A DNA stretch of 64,000 nucleotides from Planctomycetales bacterium (GTDB lineage: Bacteria > Planctomycetota > Planctomycetia > Pirellulales > Pirellulaceae): contig JAGQOY010000008.1 in NCBI GenBank assembly GCA_020427005.1, positions 1 through 64,000 on the forward strand. Direction: 5' to 3'. The notes beneath the pieces are model-generated. The model did no database searches. It was not told the DNA's origin and was given only the letters and a program-made list of their open reading frames with translations. The translations under genes were made by a program, and so were the position numbers. Shown here piece by piece: positions 18,170-27,936 of the stretch. The first letter of the stretch is position 1; every line of letters starts with the position of its first letter.

Positions 18170-18255
18170 TTGCACCAGTCGCCGCCGGGCGTTAGCGTCA
18201 TTCTGTAAATTGGCCGGATGGCCATGACGCTAACGCCCGGCGGCGACTGGTGCAA
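18170..18255. repeat. Perfect 32-bp inverted repeat, REP/MITE-like
   Basis: Arms at 18170-18201 and 18224-18255 are exact reverse complements over 32 bases, separated by 22 bases. Each arm has the GC-rich core TAACGCCCGGCGGCGAC or its complement. It sits in the 410-base gap between the Hsp70-like gene and the abiE promoter. It would form a very stable hairpin in RNA of either strand, so it could end transcription of the upstream block. A perfect palindrome of this size also suggests a dispersed repeat. Confidence 0.85.
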
Positions 18256-18413
18256 CTACAAAGCGAATTCAGAATCTCGCCTACCGCGAGCCACGAGTCA
18301 GAAGGTGCCTTCAGAACTACCTAGCTCAGCAGCATGCGATTTTGAGTATGCCCTGACTGCCTAGCTGCGCGACGCATTTCAATACTCTGAAACACAGGTG
18401 GGAATTACTCGGC

Positions 18414-19649
18414 CTAACCAATTTCCAAATACGATGGCACAAGCGGTTCTTCGCCCACAGCAGATGCAACGAGAGGTGTTGCTTTGTCGTAAAATTTCGG
18501 CCAGCGGCCTCGTTCCACGGACAAACCGTTGGCAACCGCGTAAAAGGACAGATCCGTTTCTTCACAACGTAGGCATTCAAGCGTTGCGGGGCTGTGACGA
18601 TCAAAGATCCGCTTGGTCTCAGATTTTGGCCATGGTTTAATTGGATCGATCACTTTCTGAAAATGTGAAGAAACATGGTCACTGAGCGTTCCGCCCCCGC
18701 TCAGTCGGACCTGAATCTTTTTCCACCTATCGTGACTTGCACGGTTCTGACGATCGAATGCGAAACCGACAGACCAGACTCGATCAGCTTGTCGTCGGAC
18801 GGCATCAAGAAATTCCTCCAAAGCTGCCTGCGACGCACCAACTCGCAAATCCTGAATCCTCTCTAGTTCATTTCCTCCCCGAAATTCAGTCGAGTCCGAG
18901 TAGCAAAGAATCGAATTTGCGGCATGCGAAACGGACTCGTCGTTGACGAGAAAAACGGACATTTCTGTCGTACTCGCGCCCATATCCACAATCAGGTAAT
19001 TCCCGGCTTCAAGGAATGGTTCCAACTGAAGCGAAACAATCGGTGCGACCGTCTCGGGCATCACAAAAAAACGTCGCTCACCTTTATCGGACAGTGGCGA
19101 TTGCAGTAGCGGAAGCAAAACTCTTCTAACCTCTTCAAATTCCATGCCTTGCCTGATTTGCGGTGCATCTCCAAGAGCAATTTTGTGAACTGCGTTGGCG
19201 ATATGCAGATACTTTTTTACTAAGTCTTCTGGACCTGAGTGAGATGTTGGAGCTGAGATCTGAAGGATGGGCTCTTCAGCGGCTATTTCGGGATACGACT
19301 CGAATAAGCGATTCAAAGCCCAGCTTAAATATGCCGCCGCGTGAACGAAAATCTCTTCTTGAATCTCTGGAGCCTCGCGCGAGGCGTTGTACAAATCAGC
19401 TTTCAAAGAACCATAATAGGTTCCGCCCGTCATTTGCAGAGCTTGCTTCCCGAAGTAAAGCCGACCTTCCTTTTCTCGAATTGCCGATGGCGATGCATTC
19501 CTCGGGTAGCCATCCATTTCGTCGTCAAAATAAAGTATTTGCCCCAGCTCTTCGCCGCGGACTCGATACACTGCCTTTGTTGAATGCGTCCCGTAATCCA
19601 ATCCAACTGTAGATCTGCGCTGCCGAACTCGGTTAGCTTGATTTGGCAT
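18414..19649 (-). CDS. Hsp70/actin-fold ATPase, nucleotide-binding domain only
   Basis: A 411-residue protein. The phosphate-1 loop TVGLDYGTHSTKAVY is at about 14-28, phosphate-2 LIVDMGASTTEMSVF is in the middle, and the adenosine motif VRLSGGGTLSDHV is near 330. This is the Hsp70-type nucleotide-binding fold. There is no substrate-binding beta-sandwich or lid beyond the ATPase part, so it is not a normal DnaK. It overlaps the SNF2 helicase by 17 bases, implying translational coupling and a shared function. Possible role: a nucleotide-driven switch or assembly factor for the helicase. The C-terminus (VGEEPLVPSYLEIG) looks natural. Orphan Hsp70-like ATPases paired with SNF2 helicases occur in defence islands, but I cannot name this as a published system. 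Confidence 0.85.
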   Translation of the reverse strand: MPNQANRVRQRRSTVGLDYGTHSTKAVYRVRGEELGQILYFDDEMDGYPRNASPSAIREKEGRLYFGKQALQMTGGTYYGSLKADLYNASREAPEIQEEIFVHAAAYLSWALNRLFESYPEIAAEEPILQISAPTSHSGPEDLVKKYLHIANAVHKIALGDAPQIRQGMEFEEVRRVLLPLLQSPLSDKGERRFFVMPETVAPIVSLQLEPFLEAGNYLIVDMGASTTEMSVFLVNDESVSHAANSILCYSDSTEFRGGNELERIQDLRVGASQAALEEFLDAVRRQADRVWSVGFAFDRQNRASHDRWKKIQVRLSGGGTLSDHVSSHFQKVIDPIKPWPKSETKRIFDRHSPATLECLRCEETDLSFYAVANGLSVERGRWPKFYDKATPLVASAVGEEPLVPSYLEIG

Positions 19650-22600
19650 GTCTCTTTCCGTTCTGTTGATGAATGACTTTGACTACACACGCAGCGATCG
19701 GGTCGCCGGGGATAACACTTACAACTTGTTGATCATCGAGCTTTGCCAATTCTTCGCGGTGTCTTGCCTGTGCCTTTTCAATCTGAGCCTCAAACATCGC
19801 GACCGCCTTTTCTTTCTCCCGGCGTTTGCTCGTATTTAACCGGCGCTGCTTGAGATCCAATTCATGTTCATGTTCCGCAAGTAACGCATTGCGCCGCCTA
19901 ACATAGAGGGCTTCGTTTTCACCTTTTTCTTTTGATCGCATCAGAGTCGTACGCTGAAAAAGCTCGTTTCGTACGGACTCCCAGCTTGATTTTTCCAGCG
20001 GTGGAATATGCTCGTCTGTCCAATCTTTCCCAAATTCAACCAATAAGTAAAGTAATCGCTCGCTAATTTCTGATTGCAAAAGTTGTGAGTTCTCAGAATT
20101 CACAGCAAATGTTTCGATTAAGCGACGGTTGCGGATTCCGTGAACTTGTTGCGGAGCTAGCACTACAAAGTAGGACCCTTGTGGAAGTAATTCTGCATCC
20201 TGAGCGTCAATTTCGATAACGCCAGCACCCAAGCGAGCAATGGCTGGTTCCATTTGCTTTTCCAAGAATATTACGGCAGCTCGTGTAAGAGGATGCTGTG
20301 AGTTGACGAGGTCCAAGGCACTATCTTCGAATGCTGTTTCGCCTGATGTGGTAAACCGCAAGATTCCGCCCCGCGATCGATCGACCCAAGTAATACCCAA
20401 CCTTCTAGCCGTATCTTGTAGATCCATTCGCAACTCATCACTGAGTCGAATACCAAAAACTCCGTTGCCTTCGTTTTTTAACTTTACGGATGGATGACGC
20501 GTCCGAAAGAAGGTACGCAATAATGCTAAGATAGAACTTTCGCTTACAAAATGTCCAAGGTGCTTAACTCTGCTTAACTCCTCCCGTACATACTCTTCGT
20601 GTCCAAAAAGCTGCGATGCATTCTTTTCAAGCTCTTCCATGTCCGCCTTGCGGCGTTCGATTGCATAGGCTGCTCGATCGACTCGTTCGATCGCCTCATC
20701 AGGAGTAAGAGCTCCGTTGATATAGTCGCGCTGCAACGACTGCATTGTGTCTCCCAAAATTGCCTCTAGTCGACCTATGCTGCGTTCGAAAATACCAATT
20801 CGATGATAGAGTCGAGACAGGATGCGATCCTCGACTGTTCCTTCAACAACCAGATTGTGGATGTATACCTCAGGTGATTTCTGCCCGAATCGGTCGATGC
20901 GTCCGATCCGTTGCTCAACCACCATCGGATTCCACGGCAAGTCGTAGTTCACGAGATGATGGCAAAATTGAAAGTCCAAGCCCTCACTGCCGACCTCGGT
21001 CGAAACCATGACCTTGATTTCTGGATCGACACGAAAGGCTTCCAGTCGTTTCCCACGCTCGTCAGTTTCAGGTCTGCGGGGATCGGAAGGTACATCACCG
21101 TCGATTCTAAGTACCCTAGTTCCAGATTCGGCTAAACGCCGTTCGAGGTACCGAGCCGTCCCCTTGAAAAAAGTGAATACGAGGACCTTGTTATCCGCAT
21201 TCTGGCGCCACATTTCCTGCAGGATCTTTTCGAACTTGTCGTACTTTGTGTCGGGCCCTTCCCAGCCAGGCAGCTTCGTCATATTTGACGATTTACTTGC
21301 GGTCTTGGATTCTTTCAAAATGCTTGGAGGAATATCCGACAATTCGGTTGATTCATCGTCGGTTCGTCCAATAATATGCGTTTCGTAGGCGGCGGGCAAG
21401 CAACTAGCCGCTTGTCGAGCCCGTTGAATCTGCGCGAACGACAAGGGGCTGCTAGGCCAGCCGTTTGAACCACTGATGTTGATAAGTCGTTGGTAGGCTT
21501 CATCCTCTTGAGCCGTCCACCTACATTTCTCAGATTTTGCCACTCGCTTCGGAGCCGATTCCAACACATCGCGCTTTTTTGTACGCGTAAGGACGGTTCC
21601 GAGGGGATGCACATCTTGAATTCTTCGCTCGATATCGATCCACTGCTCACGCGTAGCGGGTGGTTCTGATCGCAGCTCAGCGATAATCTGTGCGGCCAGT
21701 GGGTCAATGGAATCCTGCGATCGACCTGTGACGAAAACTCCTCTTAGAATCTCAATAATTCTCGATATATGCTCTGAGTCCTGAGTTCGCGCAAGTCCAC
21801 TTGCGATATGTATGGGAGCGTGACGGTCAAGTAGTCGTTCGAATGCCCATGCGTCGCGGAATTCCGTTGGTCTCAGCGCGTTCAGCAGCGTAAAAAGTTC
21901 TTTGTTATCTAATTGAACGGGTGTCGCAGTCAACAGAATTACCGAGTCTGAGATTTCACATAAATCTCGCAACAGTTTTGATGTCGACGTATCTTCATTT
22001 CGAGCGTGGTGAGCCTCATCCATGATCATGACATCTAACAGACCGTCAAGCGTGTTTCGCAGGTGTTCACGCATCGTCTCGCCACGAAGCGCCTGGATCG
22101 AAATGATCCCACGCAAACGATTTCGACTCGGGCGTTCCGAGTAGAGCGTCATAGCCTGTTCGAGACTGCGACGGTCATATATTTCAAAGTCCTGGTCGAA
22201 CTTGCGATTCAGCTCGTTCCGCCACTTTTCCCGCAAACGAGACGGGCAGACTATGAGCACGCCGTCCAACGCTTTGCGCGCACTTAACTCCGTGAGAATT
22301 AGGCCAGCTTCGATTGTCTTACCCAGACCAACTTCATCGGCAATCAGTAACCGTCGATCAGGTGAATCCAGTATTTTGAGCAATGGTTTGTATTGGTATG
22401 GCTGAAAAAGAATACGCTGATTTTGAAAGGCGTAGATGGTTGAGCGATTGGTATTAACAATCCGTTCGATCGCCAAAGCACAGCGTATCGCGTCAAGTTG
22501 ACCCCATTTGGCAGCAGCGGCGAGCGACTCTAGTGTTTCATCATCAGATTGAATTGGGTCAAGATCGTCTTCGGGAATATTGTCGGTCCTGCGGCCAATG

Positions 22601-22716
22601 CGTACCCGATACCAGTACTCGCCGGCTATCTTTTCGGGCGCCGCCAAAATTCGACCGACGTCATTCGTGGCGCGATAGAGAACCTCATCGCCCTCATTAA
22701 AAATTGGTTCTTCCAC
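19633..22716 (-). CDS. SNF2/RapA-type SF2 helicase
   Basis: A 1027-residue protein. The first 60 residues form a small SH3/Tudor-like entry (EGDEVLYRATNDVGRIL). Helicase motifs follow: LLIADEVGLGKTIEAGL at about 123-139, IMDEAHHARN, LLTATPVQLDNKELF, then VLVFTFFKGTARYLERRL, STEVGSEGLDFQ and QRIGRIDRFGQ. All motifs for ATP-driven DNA translocation are present. The last 150 residues are long charged helices (HELDLKQRRLNTSKRREKEK), probably a coiled coil that could bind its partner. It overlaps the Hsp70-like gene and lies about 110 bases after the GTPase fragment. SNF2 proteins in defence systems translocate on double-stranded DNA and control nucleases or methylases. Confidence 0.92.
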   Translation of the reverse strand: MEEPIFNEGDEVLYRATNDVGRILAAPEKIAGEYWYRVRIGRRTDNIPEDDLDPIQSDDETLESLAAAAKWGQLDAIRCALAIERIVNTNRSTIYAFQNQRILFQPYQYKPLLKILDSPDRRLLIADEVGLGKTIEAGLILTELSARKALDGVLIVCPSRLREKWRNELNRKFDQDFEIYDRRSLEQAMTLYSERPSRNRLRGIISIQALRGETMREHLRNTLDGLLDVMIMDEAHHARNEDTSTSKLLRDLCEISDSVILLTATPVQLDNKELFTLLNALRPTEFRDAWAFERLLDRHAPIHIASGLARTQDSEHISRIIEILRGVFVTGRSQDSIDPLAAQIIAELRSEPPATREQWIDIERRIQDVHPLGTVLTRTKKRDVLESAPKRVAKSEKCRWTAQEDEAYQRLINISGSNGWPSSPLSFAQIQRARQAASCLPAAYETHIIGRTDDESTELSDIPPSILKESKTASKSSNMTKLPGWEGPDTKYDKFEKILQEMWRQNADNKVLVFTFFKGTARYLERRLAESGTRVLRIDGDVPSDPRRPETDERGKRLEAFRVDPEIKVMVSTEVGSEGLDFQFCHHLVNYDLPWNPMVVEQRIGRIDRFGQKSPEVYIHNLVVEGTVEDRILSRLYHRIGIFERSIGRLEAILGDTMQSLQRDYINGALTPDEAIERVDRAAYAIERRKADMEELEKNASQLFGHEEYVREELSRVKHLGHFVSESSILALLRTFFRTRHPSVKLKNEGNGVFGIRLSDELRMDLQDTARRLGITWVDRSRGGILRFTTSGETAFEDSALDLVNSQHPLTRAAVIFLEKQMEPAIARLGAGVIEIDAQDAELLPQGSYFVVLAPQQVHGIRNRRLIETFAVNSENSQLLQSEISERLLYLLVEFGKDWTDEHIPPLEKSSWESVRNELFQRTTLMRSKEKGENEALYVRRRNALLAEHEHELDLKQRRLNTSKRREKEKAVAMFEAQIEKAQARHREELAKLDDQQVVSVIPGDPIAACVVKVIHQQNGKRHAKSS

Positions 22717-22827
22717 TTGCGTCTTTTCCCCTCGCTCTGGATTTCTCTAGTCGCTAGTATCGTTGAGCATTCATAGCCGGCACTGTCCGCTTCGACGACT
22801 TTGTTTTGTACAAATGGAACCGACGCT

Positions 22828-23061
22828 TCACCCTCCCGCAACCACGGCATTGATCAGCGTGCTCTTGCCGACACCAGCGCCACCGACAAAGCAGACAGAA
22901 AGCGGTTCCTCAAGTTGCTTTTCGCGTTCTTCGAGTCGCGCAAATTCACGATCCAATTCCGTTACCTTGTCAGGATCTTCATTGGACAGGAACGGCTTAA
23001 CCTTCTTTCGAAACCAAACGGACAAGGCTCGTGTGCTACGAACGCGTAACGCCATTTTCAA
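22828..23061 (-). pseudogene. Truncated dynamin-like or ribosome-type GTPase, ends just after its P-loop
   Basis: A 77-residue frame: a basic N-terminus (RVRSTRALSVWFRKKVKPFL), a short charged helix (LDREFARLEEREKQLEEP), then the strand and P-loop VCFVGGAGVGKSTLINAVVAGG (given here in full at 22 letters only as 'VCFVGGAGVGKST' plus 'LINAVVAGG') followed at once by a stop. Complete relatives carry a whole GTPase domain and long helical regions after this point. Switch regions and the NKxD motif are absent, and the next 110 bases do not restore them in another frame. It is best read as the remnant of a GTPase once encoded with the SNF2 and Hsp70-like genes. Confidence 0.75.
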
Positions 23062-23156
23062 ATGCTCCAGGATTGATTAATGAGTTGTCGTTTGGCCATC
23101 GTGCAAAGCGGTTTACGTCATCTAATTATGAATAAAATGTAAGGAAGAATTCAACC

Positions 23157-26100
23157 CTAGCGTCTTCGTTGTCTTCGGCGCGGTGGATCGGTCGCAGGTC
23201 GTGGGCCTGGTTTAAGATCATTTTCGTTGAGAACTGCATTGGCATCAGCAAGTCCAATGCGCAAAAGATTTTCTAACAGCTCGAGCGCCTGGCTTCGAGT
23301 GTCGTCAAATCGTTGCAATGTCATGGCAATGTTCACAAGTTGAGGTCCAATCTGATAGAGTGAATGGCATATCGAAAGCAATTCACGGCCGCGGTGGGCG
23401 ACAATTAGTTCACATACATTGAGAACTTCGTTACGAAGGTATTCGGCAAGTGGAACCATGTGGTCAACCAACTGCTCGACGAACCCTCCAGATAGTAACT
23501 TAGGATTGAGTGAGAGTGAGTGCAACAACCTACGAGCGTCTTCATCGACGGCAAGATTGTCCCTCATGAAAAACACGCTTCCAATCGCCTGTCCGACAGC
23601 ATCACCAGCTGGAGGCATCAAGCTGCAAAGGATTTTTCGGCAATCTGACTGTGCATCTGGCTCAACCCACATATGTGCGGCTGTAAATGCCAATCCGACG
23701 GCAACCGCCTCAAATTTTCGCGGTTCCTCAAGGAACGATTGTATAGCTGTCTGCAACTCCTCTATCGCCCATGCGTGAGGTTCCTTGCGAAGTGCAAGCA
23801 ATGCCAACAATTCACCGTATGCTTGATTCAACCACTTGTCTTCAGATGACTTCAAGTCATTCAGATAACTGCCGACGAATGCGGGTGACAATTCGTAAGC
23901 AACATTGGCGATCAGGCGTACACCCTCTGCGCTCTGAGCAACTAGCGGTTTCCGTTGGAACAACTTGCTGATGACGCTCTCCGCGAGTACCAGGTCGCAT
24001 CCCTTAATCGAGATCCACCGAAGGTCGTCACAGTACAATCTCCAACTCCCATCGCTAATCTCTGAATCGATCAGTTGCTCAATGAGTTCCAGCCAGTTCT
24101 TTGTATTAGCAGGCGGCTTCGCGAGATAGCCGTTGGTGACCGCTCGAAGTGCCCAATAGCATCTCGAGTGAATTACTGCACTACCCCCAAGTGCCCATAG
24201 AATTGGAGACGGTTTCGATTCAACTTTTCTATCTTCATTGCTGTTGTTCGATCGTTCGCTCATTTCAGATGGCCACGGCCCGAGAAGCCAAGCGTGCAGC
24301 AGTGCCAGAACGTCGGTGGGCAATCCGTCTTTGCTTCGTTTATAAAGTAGATATCCGGCATTCGACCTAAAATGTTCTGATGCTTCTCCCAGTTGCGACA
24401 GCTCCGCAACGAGCCGGTGAGCGTCTTCGGCGGGTAGTTCTGAGTCTGCAAGACTCATGAGTAGTTCAGCTACGGTGTAATCGCTTCCCTGTTGGCACAA
24501 CTTCGGAATGAGAGGAATGACTCGCTCATAGTTTTCTTTTGCGAGTTCACAGAGTTCCATCGTCTGAGCTCGCGCACCACCAGGTCGTTCAAACACCCCT
24601 TCGGCTTCAATCCAGTTGCTGTAATCTCGTTCCAGTTCCAGTGGACCTTGAACCGACTCCAAGATTTCAGCCTCGGTTGATACCTCCAACTGCTCTTTAG
24701 AAAGCTTCGGTATCTCACGCACGAAACCCGACCGACCGTACGAGCGCACGTGACCGAACTGGGGTATATCTTCGGAACCCAGTGCATATTCGGCACGCAC
24801 CGATCGATCGATTCGGTCGGTGGGAAGGGATGCGAGGAGAACTTGTCTAGCCTCGTATTCAAATTGGCGTTGGGCTTCACTGATCACGATGTCAGCCCGA
24901 TACGGCGTAGCCGCGATTATCAGTTGAACAAGCTCGTCGATGTCGGCCTGATTCAGAGAGCGTCCCAATGCCGCCACGAGCATGCATGAGTCGTATTGTT
25001 CGCCTTTGTCATAGCTTCCAAGGAAGAAACGACGCTGATCCTGTCGCAGATAATCGAGCGCAGCCTGAGCGTTGACCTCGATTGAGGCTTCCAGCGATTG
25101 AGCTAACATGCGATGTAACGGCAGGCTTTCACTGTTCCAGGTGGGACCGGTAAATTCAACAAACTCCGTGGAGTTTTCTACTGCAGCCGTTTTCAACGCA
25201 ATGCATATGGCCTGGACGATGTAATGGTTGCCATGAGTATTGTCAATCTCGAAGTCGTTGAGACCACCGCCATAATAATTCAATACGGATGACGACTGAT
25301 CACTGTAATGTTTGTTGGCTTGCTCCACGAACCAGGGCCATACGCACTTCACGAACGCATTCGGCGCGGCTTTTGCCACTTCAGGTAAGTCATACCACCC
25401 CTTATCATCTGTTAACGGGCCGTCTCGATATCCGGAGGGCTCTCGACCGTTCCATCTGCGTCTCATCGTTTCAACAAAAACACTCGGAGCCAACTCAGGT
25501 TGGTCTTGCGAAATCGTGCTAACGAGTTGTTCCGCCCACCATATGCGATCTTCCGCTACATTCGCTCGGCGGATAAGCGTGCAAACAACGCCCACCGCAT
25601 CTTTGTCCCACTTTTCCAACTGTGTCATTGTGCGGCGCGTCAATTCGTCTTTTTCCGGATACGGAAGCCAGTTACGCTTGATGAGGCGGAGGCAGGCGTC
25701 TCGATTCTGTCCCCACATTTGCGAGATCACACCGATCATCGGCCAAGCTTGATCTGATGCGAGCGCCATTTGACTAGCGAAGTGAGTTACGCAGAGCTTT
25801 TCAAACCATGCCGGATTACCTTGGATTGAAATCAGGACGCGCTTGCGATCGTCATCTACAGCCAATCGAGACGTCATTTGCAATACTTCTTGATCGCTTG
25901 GATTGAGAACTTGCCCCAAAAAGTCAAATAACAGATATCGAACATGCAATCGCAACTCGGATTGAAACAGCCCATTTAACTCATAGGCATATTTGGCGGG
26001 ATCCGCCTCGCGTAGGTAAGTCAGTACAGACCATATTGTGGGCCGAACATGTACAGCATGTTGTCGCGCAAGCACATGTTCACACAATGATTGGTTATTT

Positions 26101-27929
26101 CGCGTGAACAGTCGCGCCTTAACGTACTCCAGCATTGTTTGGTGTTGAAATCCGATTTTCTTTCCATCATTTGAGAGGATTTCGGCGGCTTCCAAATCGG
26201 TAATAGCTTGTTGCTGCGATTCTAAAAGTACAGCCGGTACCCAAAGCGATTCACATTCAATACTGAGGGATGCAAGTTCGTATACAACGTCGCGGCGAGA
26301 TTCTGTATTGATTACCTGATTCCATCGCTCATCAAGCATCGAATAATACGAGCGAAACGCCGTTGATTCGTCTATATTTTTAAAACAACGCAAATACAAC
26401 TGGAAATGCTGCGGATTCCGTAGGACCTCGCGCATTTCCGACGGCATCCCGTCGACGTTGATGATCCCCGCTTTCGTTAGCTCTGATGACACAGCCTCCC
26501 AGGAAGGTAATTCCAACTGGATAGGCACCGCATTCAGAACCTGAAACCGCGTATCGTGGTTGAACTCGAAATTGCGGCACGAACAAACGATAGAAACGTT
26601 GTCTATCTGAGATGCGATGCCAATAAACTCGATGACGTCGTTCAGGCGAGAACTCGATAGATCGACAAGTGCTGCGATTGCATCAAGCTGGTCTAAGAAA
26701 ATCACTACGCGTCGGTCTTTCGCAACGCTGGCGATAACGTCCACCGATAATCGATCACCGGAAAATGACTGTTGCAGCCATGCCGCAAATGAGCAGTCCA
26801 CGGGGATTAGATCGGCCTTAATAGGCAATACGTAGTAGCCTTCCGACTGGCAATCTTCGATTAGTTGCTTTATGACTGTAGTCTTACCGCTTCCTGGTAC
26901 TCCCAAGATACAGAAAACCTCTCCCGTGGAGTTTGCAATCTTTTGCCTCAGCTCCAGGATTTCAGAACGATCAAGACAGATGAGTGGTTTTTGAACCACA
27001 TTTCTCCAAGTCGCCGCTAGATTCTTTGTATTCGCCTCGAAATCCGTTTTCTCCAAGTCGATCCGCTCATCTAATGGAGTGCCAACCTCCTGTTGGCCAG
27101 TTGCGGATTCATCTGGAGCACTATCAATTACAGGTTCCGCAGACGCAAAGAATCGTTCGGGCGGATCGAAGTGGTACAGCAATTCAAAGGCGAATGCGGC
27201 AGCATGGGCTGCGGCTCGTTCCTTCCATCCATCTTTTTCTGCCTCAGCTTTGTCTTTACACAGATCCTGCACACCTCGAATGACAATGGCTGGGATACGA
27301 TAACGCTTAACTGCCTCCAAGAAGCCATAGCCCTCCTTTTCCACCACAAGTGCATCTTCGAGATACTTCCTGATGAATAGATAACTGGCAGAGGAATGAC
27401 TAGTAACCACTTCATCGCCAGACGCAATCGCTCCATTGAAGGCTCGAGGTTTCTTAGATTCCTGCGCATAAGTGAATTTGATTCGAGATTGCCATGCCCT
27501 GCCTCGCCTAATTGCATATGCCAGTTGATTCAAATCTGAATCGATTTCCGGGGATCTCGGCCTATGGAAATATTCTTCACCCGACTTACCACCACCAACG
27601 CAGTAGACATGGGTAGCGGCGACGACATCGCCGAGAGTCACATCCTTGATTCCACCAGCCGTACCAACGAACAGAACGATATCTGGAGATGCATGCTCGA
27701 CAGCGTCTTTTGTAACGATCACCGTAGATACATTGCCTTGCCCGCATTCCGCAATGGTCAGCTCCCAAGTGCAGTGCATTCCATCAAAGTAGCCACGATC
27801 GAAATAGCATCCCCGGTGCGAGACGAGTTGCAATCCACGCGCGAATTCCCTAACAGCATCGATCTCGTGGTCAACTGCAGTGCAAATTACTGCTTTACGT
27901 ATACGCTCGGCAGGCTTCGAATCTTCCAT
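23157..27929 (-). CDS. Nucleosidase-NACHT ATPase with long helical repeats
   Basis: A 1590-residue protein from the ATG at 27929, 7 bases after the upstream stop; the frame is open to 27959. Residues about 12-254 are a purine-nucleoside-phosphorylase/MTA-SAH nucleosidase domain (LFVGTAGGIKD, ALVVEKEGYGFLEA, VIRGVQDLCKDKA). A STAND/NACHT-type ATPase follows with Walker A ILGVPGSGKTT near 341-351, Walker B RVVIFLDQLDAIAAL and the VCSCRNFEF sensor. The remaining about 1000 residues are alpha-helical repeats, the likely sensor. Proteins of this build act as NLR-like defence sensors in which the nucleosidase is the effector. Infection sensing, oligomerisation and hydrolysis of a nucleotide or nucleoside are inferred. 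It directly follows the membrane protein at 27937-28602. Confidence 0.93.
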   Translation of the reverse strand: MEDSKPAERIRKAVICTAVDHEIDAVREFARGLQLVSHRGCYFDRGYFDGMHCTWELTIAECGQGNVSTVIVTKDAVEHASPDIVLFVGTAGGIKDVTLGDVVAATHVYCVGGGKSGEEYFHRPRSPEIDSDLNQLAYAIRRGRAWQSRIKFTYAQESKKPRAFNGAIASGDEVVTSHSSASYLFIRKYLEDALVVEKEGYGFLEAVKRYRIPAIVIRGVQDLCKDKAEAEKDGWKERAAAHAAAFAFELLYHFDPPERFFASAEPVIDSAPDESATGQQEVGTPLDERIDLEKTDFEANTKNLAATWRNVVQKPLICLDRSEILELRQKIANSTGEVFCILGVPGSGKTTVIKQLIEDCQSEGYYVLPIKADLIPVDCSFAAWLQQSFSGDRLSVDVIASVAKDRRVVIFLDQLDAIAALVDLSSSRLNDVIEFIGIASQIDNVSIVCSCRNFEFNHDTRFQVLNAVPIQLELPSWEAVSSELTKAGIINVDGMPSEMREVLRNPQHFQLYLRCFKNIDESTAFRSYYSMLDERWNQVINTESRRDVVYELASLSIECESLWVPAVLLESQQQAITDLEAAEILSNDGKKIGFQHQTMLEYVKARLFTRNNQSLCEHVLARQHAVHVRPTIWSVLTYLREADPAKYAYELNGLFQSELRLHVRYLLFDFLGQVLNPSDQEVLQMTSRLAVDDDRKRVLISIQGNPAWFEKLCVTHFASQMALASDQAWPMIGVISQMWGQNRDACLRLIKRNWLPYPEKDELTRRTMTQLEKWDKDAVGVVCTLIRRANVAEDRIWWAEQLVSTISQDQPELAPSVFVETMRRRWNGREPSGYRDGPLTDDKGWYDLPEVAKAAPNAFVKCVWPWFVEQANKHYSDQSSSVLNYYGGGLNDFEIDNTHGNHYIVQAICIALKTAAVENSTEFVEFTGPTWNSESLPLHRMLAQSLEASIEVNAQAALDYLRQDQRRFFLGSYDKGEQYDSCMLVAALGRSLNQADIDELVQLIIAATPYRADIVISEAQRQFEYEARQVLLASLPTDRIDRSVRAEYALGSEDIPQFGHVRSYGRSGFVREIPKLSKEQLEVSTEAEILESVQGPLELERDYSNWIEAEGVFERPGGARAQTMELCELAKENYERVIPLIPKLCQQGSDYTVAELLMSLADSELPAEDAHRLVAELSQLGEASEHFRSNAGYLLYKRSKDGLPTDVLALLHAWLLGPWPSEMSERSNNSNEDRKVESKPSPILWALGGSAVIHSRCYWALRAVTNGYLAKPPANTKNWLELIEQLIDSEISDGSWRLYCDDLRWISIKGCDLVLAESVISKLFQRKPLVAQSAEGVRLIANVAYELSPAFVGSYLNDLKSSEDKWLNQAYGELLALLALRKEPHAWAIEELQTAIQSFLEEPRKFEAVAVGLAFTAAHMWVEPDAQSDCRKILCSLMPPAGDAVGQAIGSVFFMRDNLAVDEDARRLLHSLSLNPKLLSGGFVEQLVDHMVPLAEYLRNEVLNVCELIVAHRGRELLSICHSLYQIGPQLVNIAMTLQRFDDTRSQALELLENLLRIGLADANAVLNENDLKPGPRPATDPPRRRQRRR

Positions 27930-27936
27930 TGATTTC

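Noticed and set aside
18004..18255. 83-residue minus-strand frame before abiEi
   Set aside because: It consists largely of the 32-bp inverted repeat and the operator region; no protein-like sequence.
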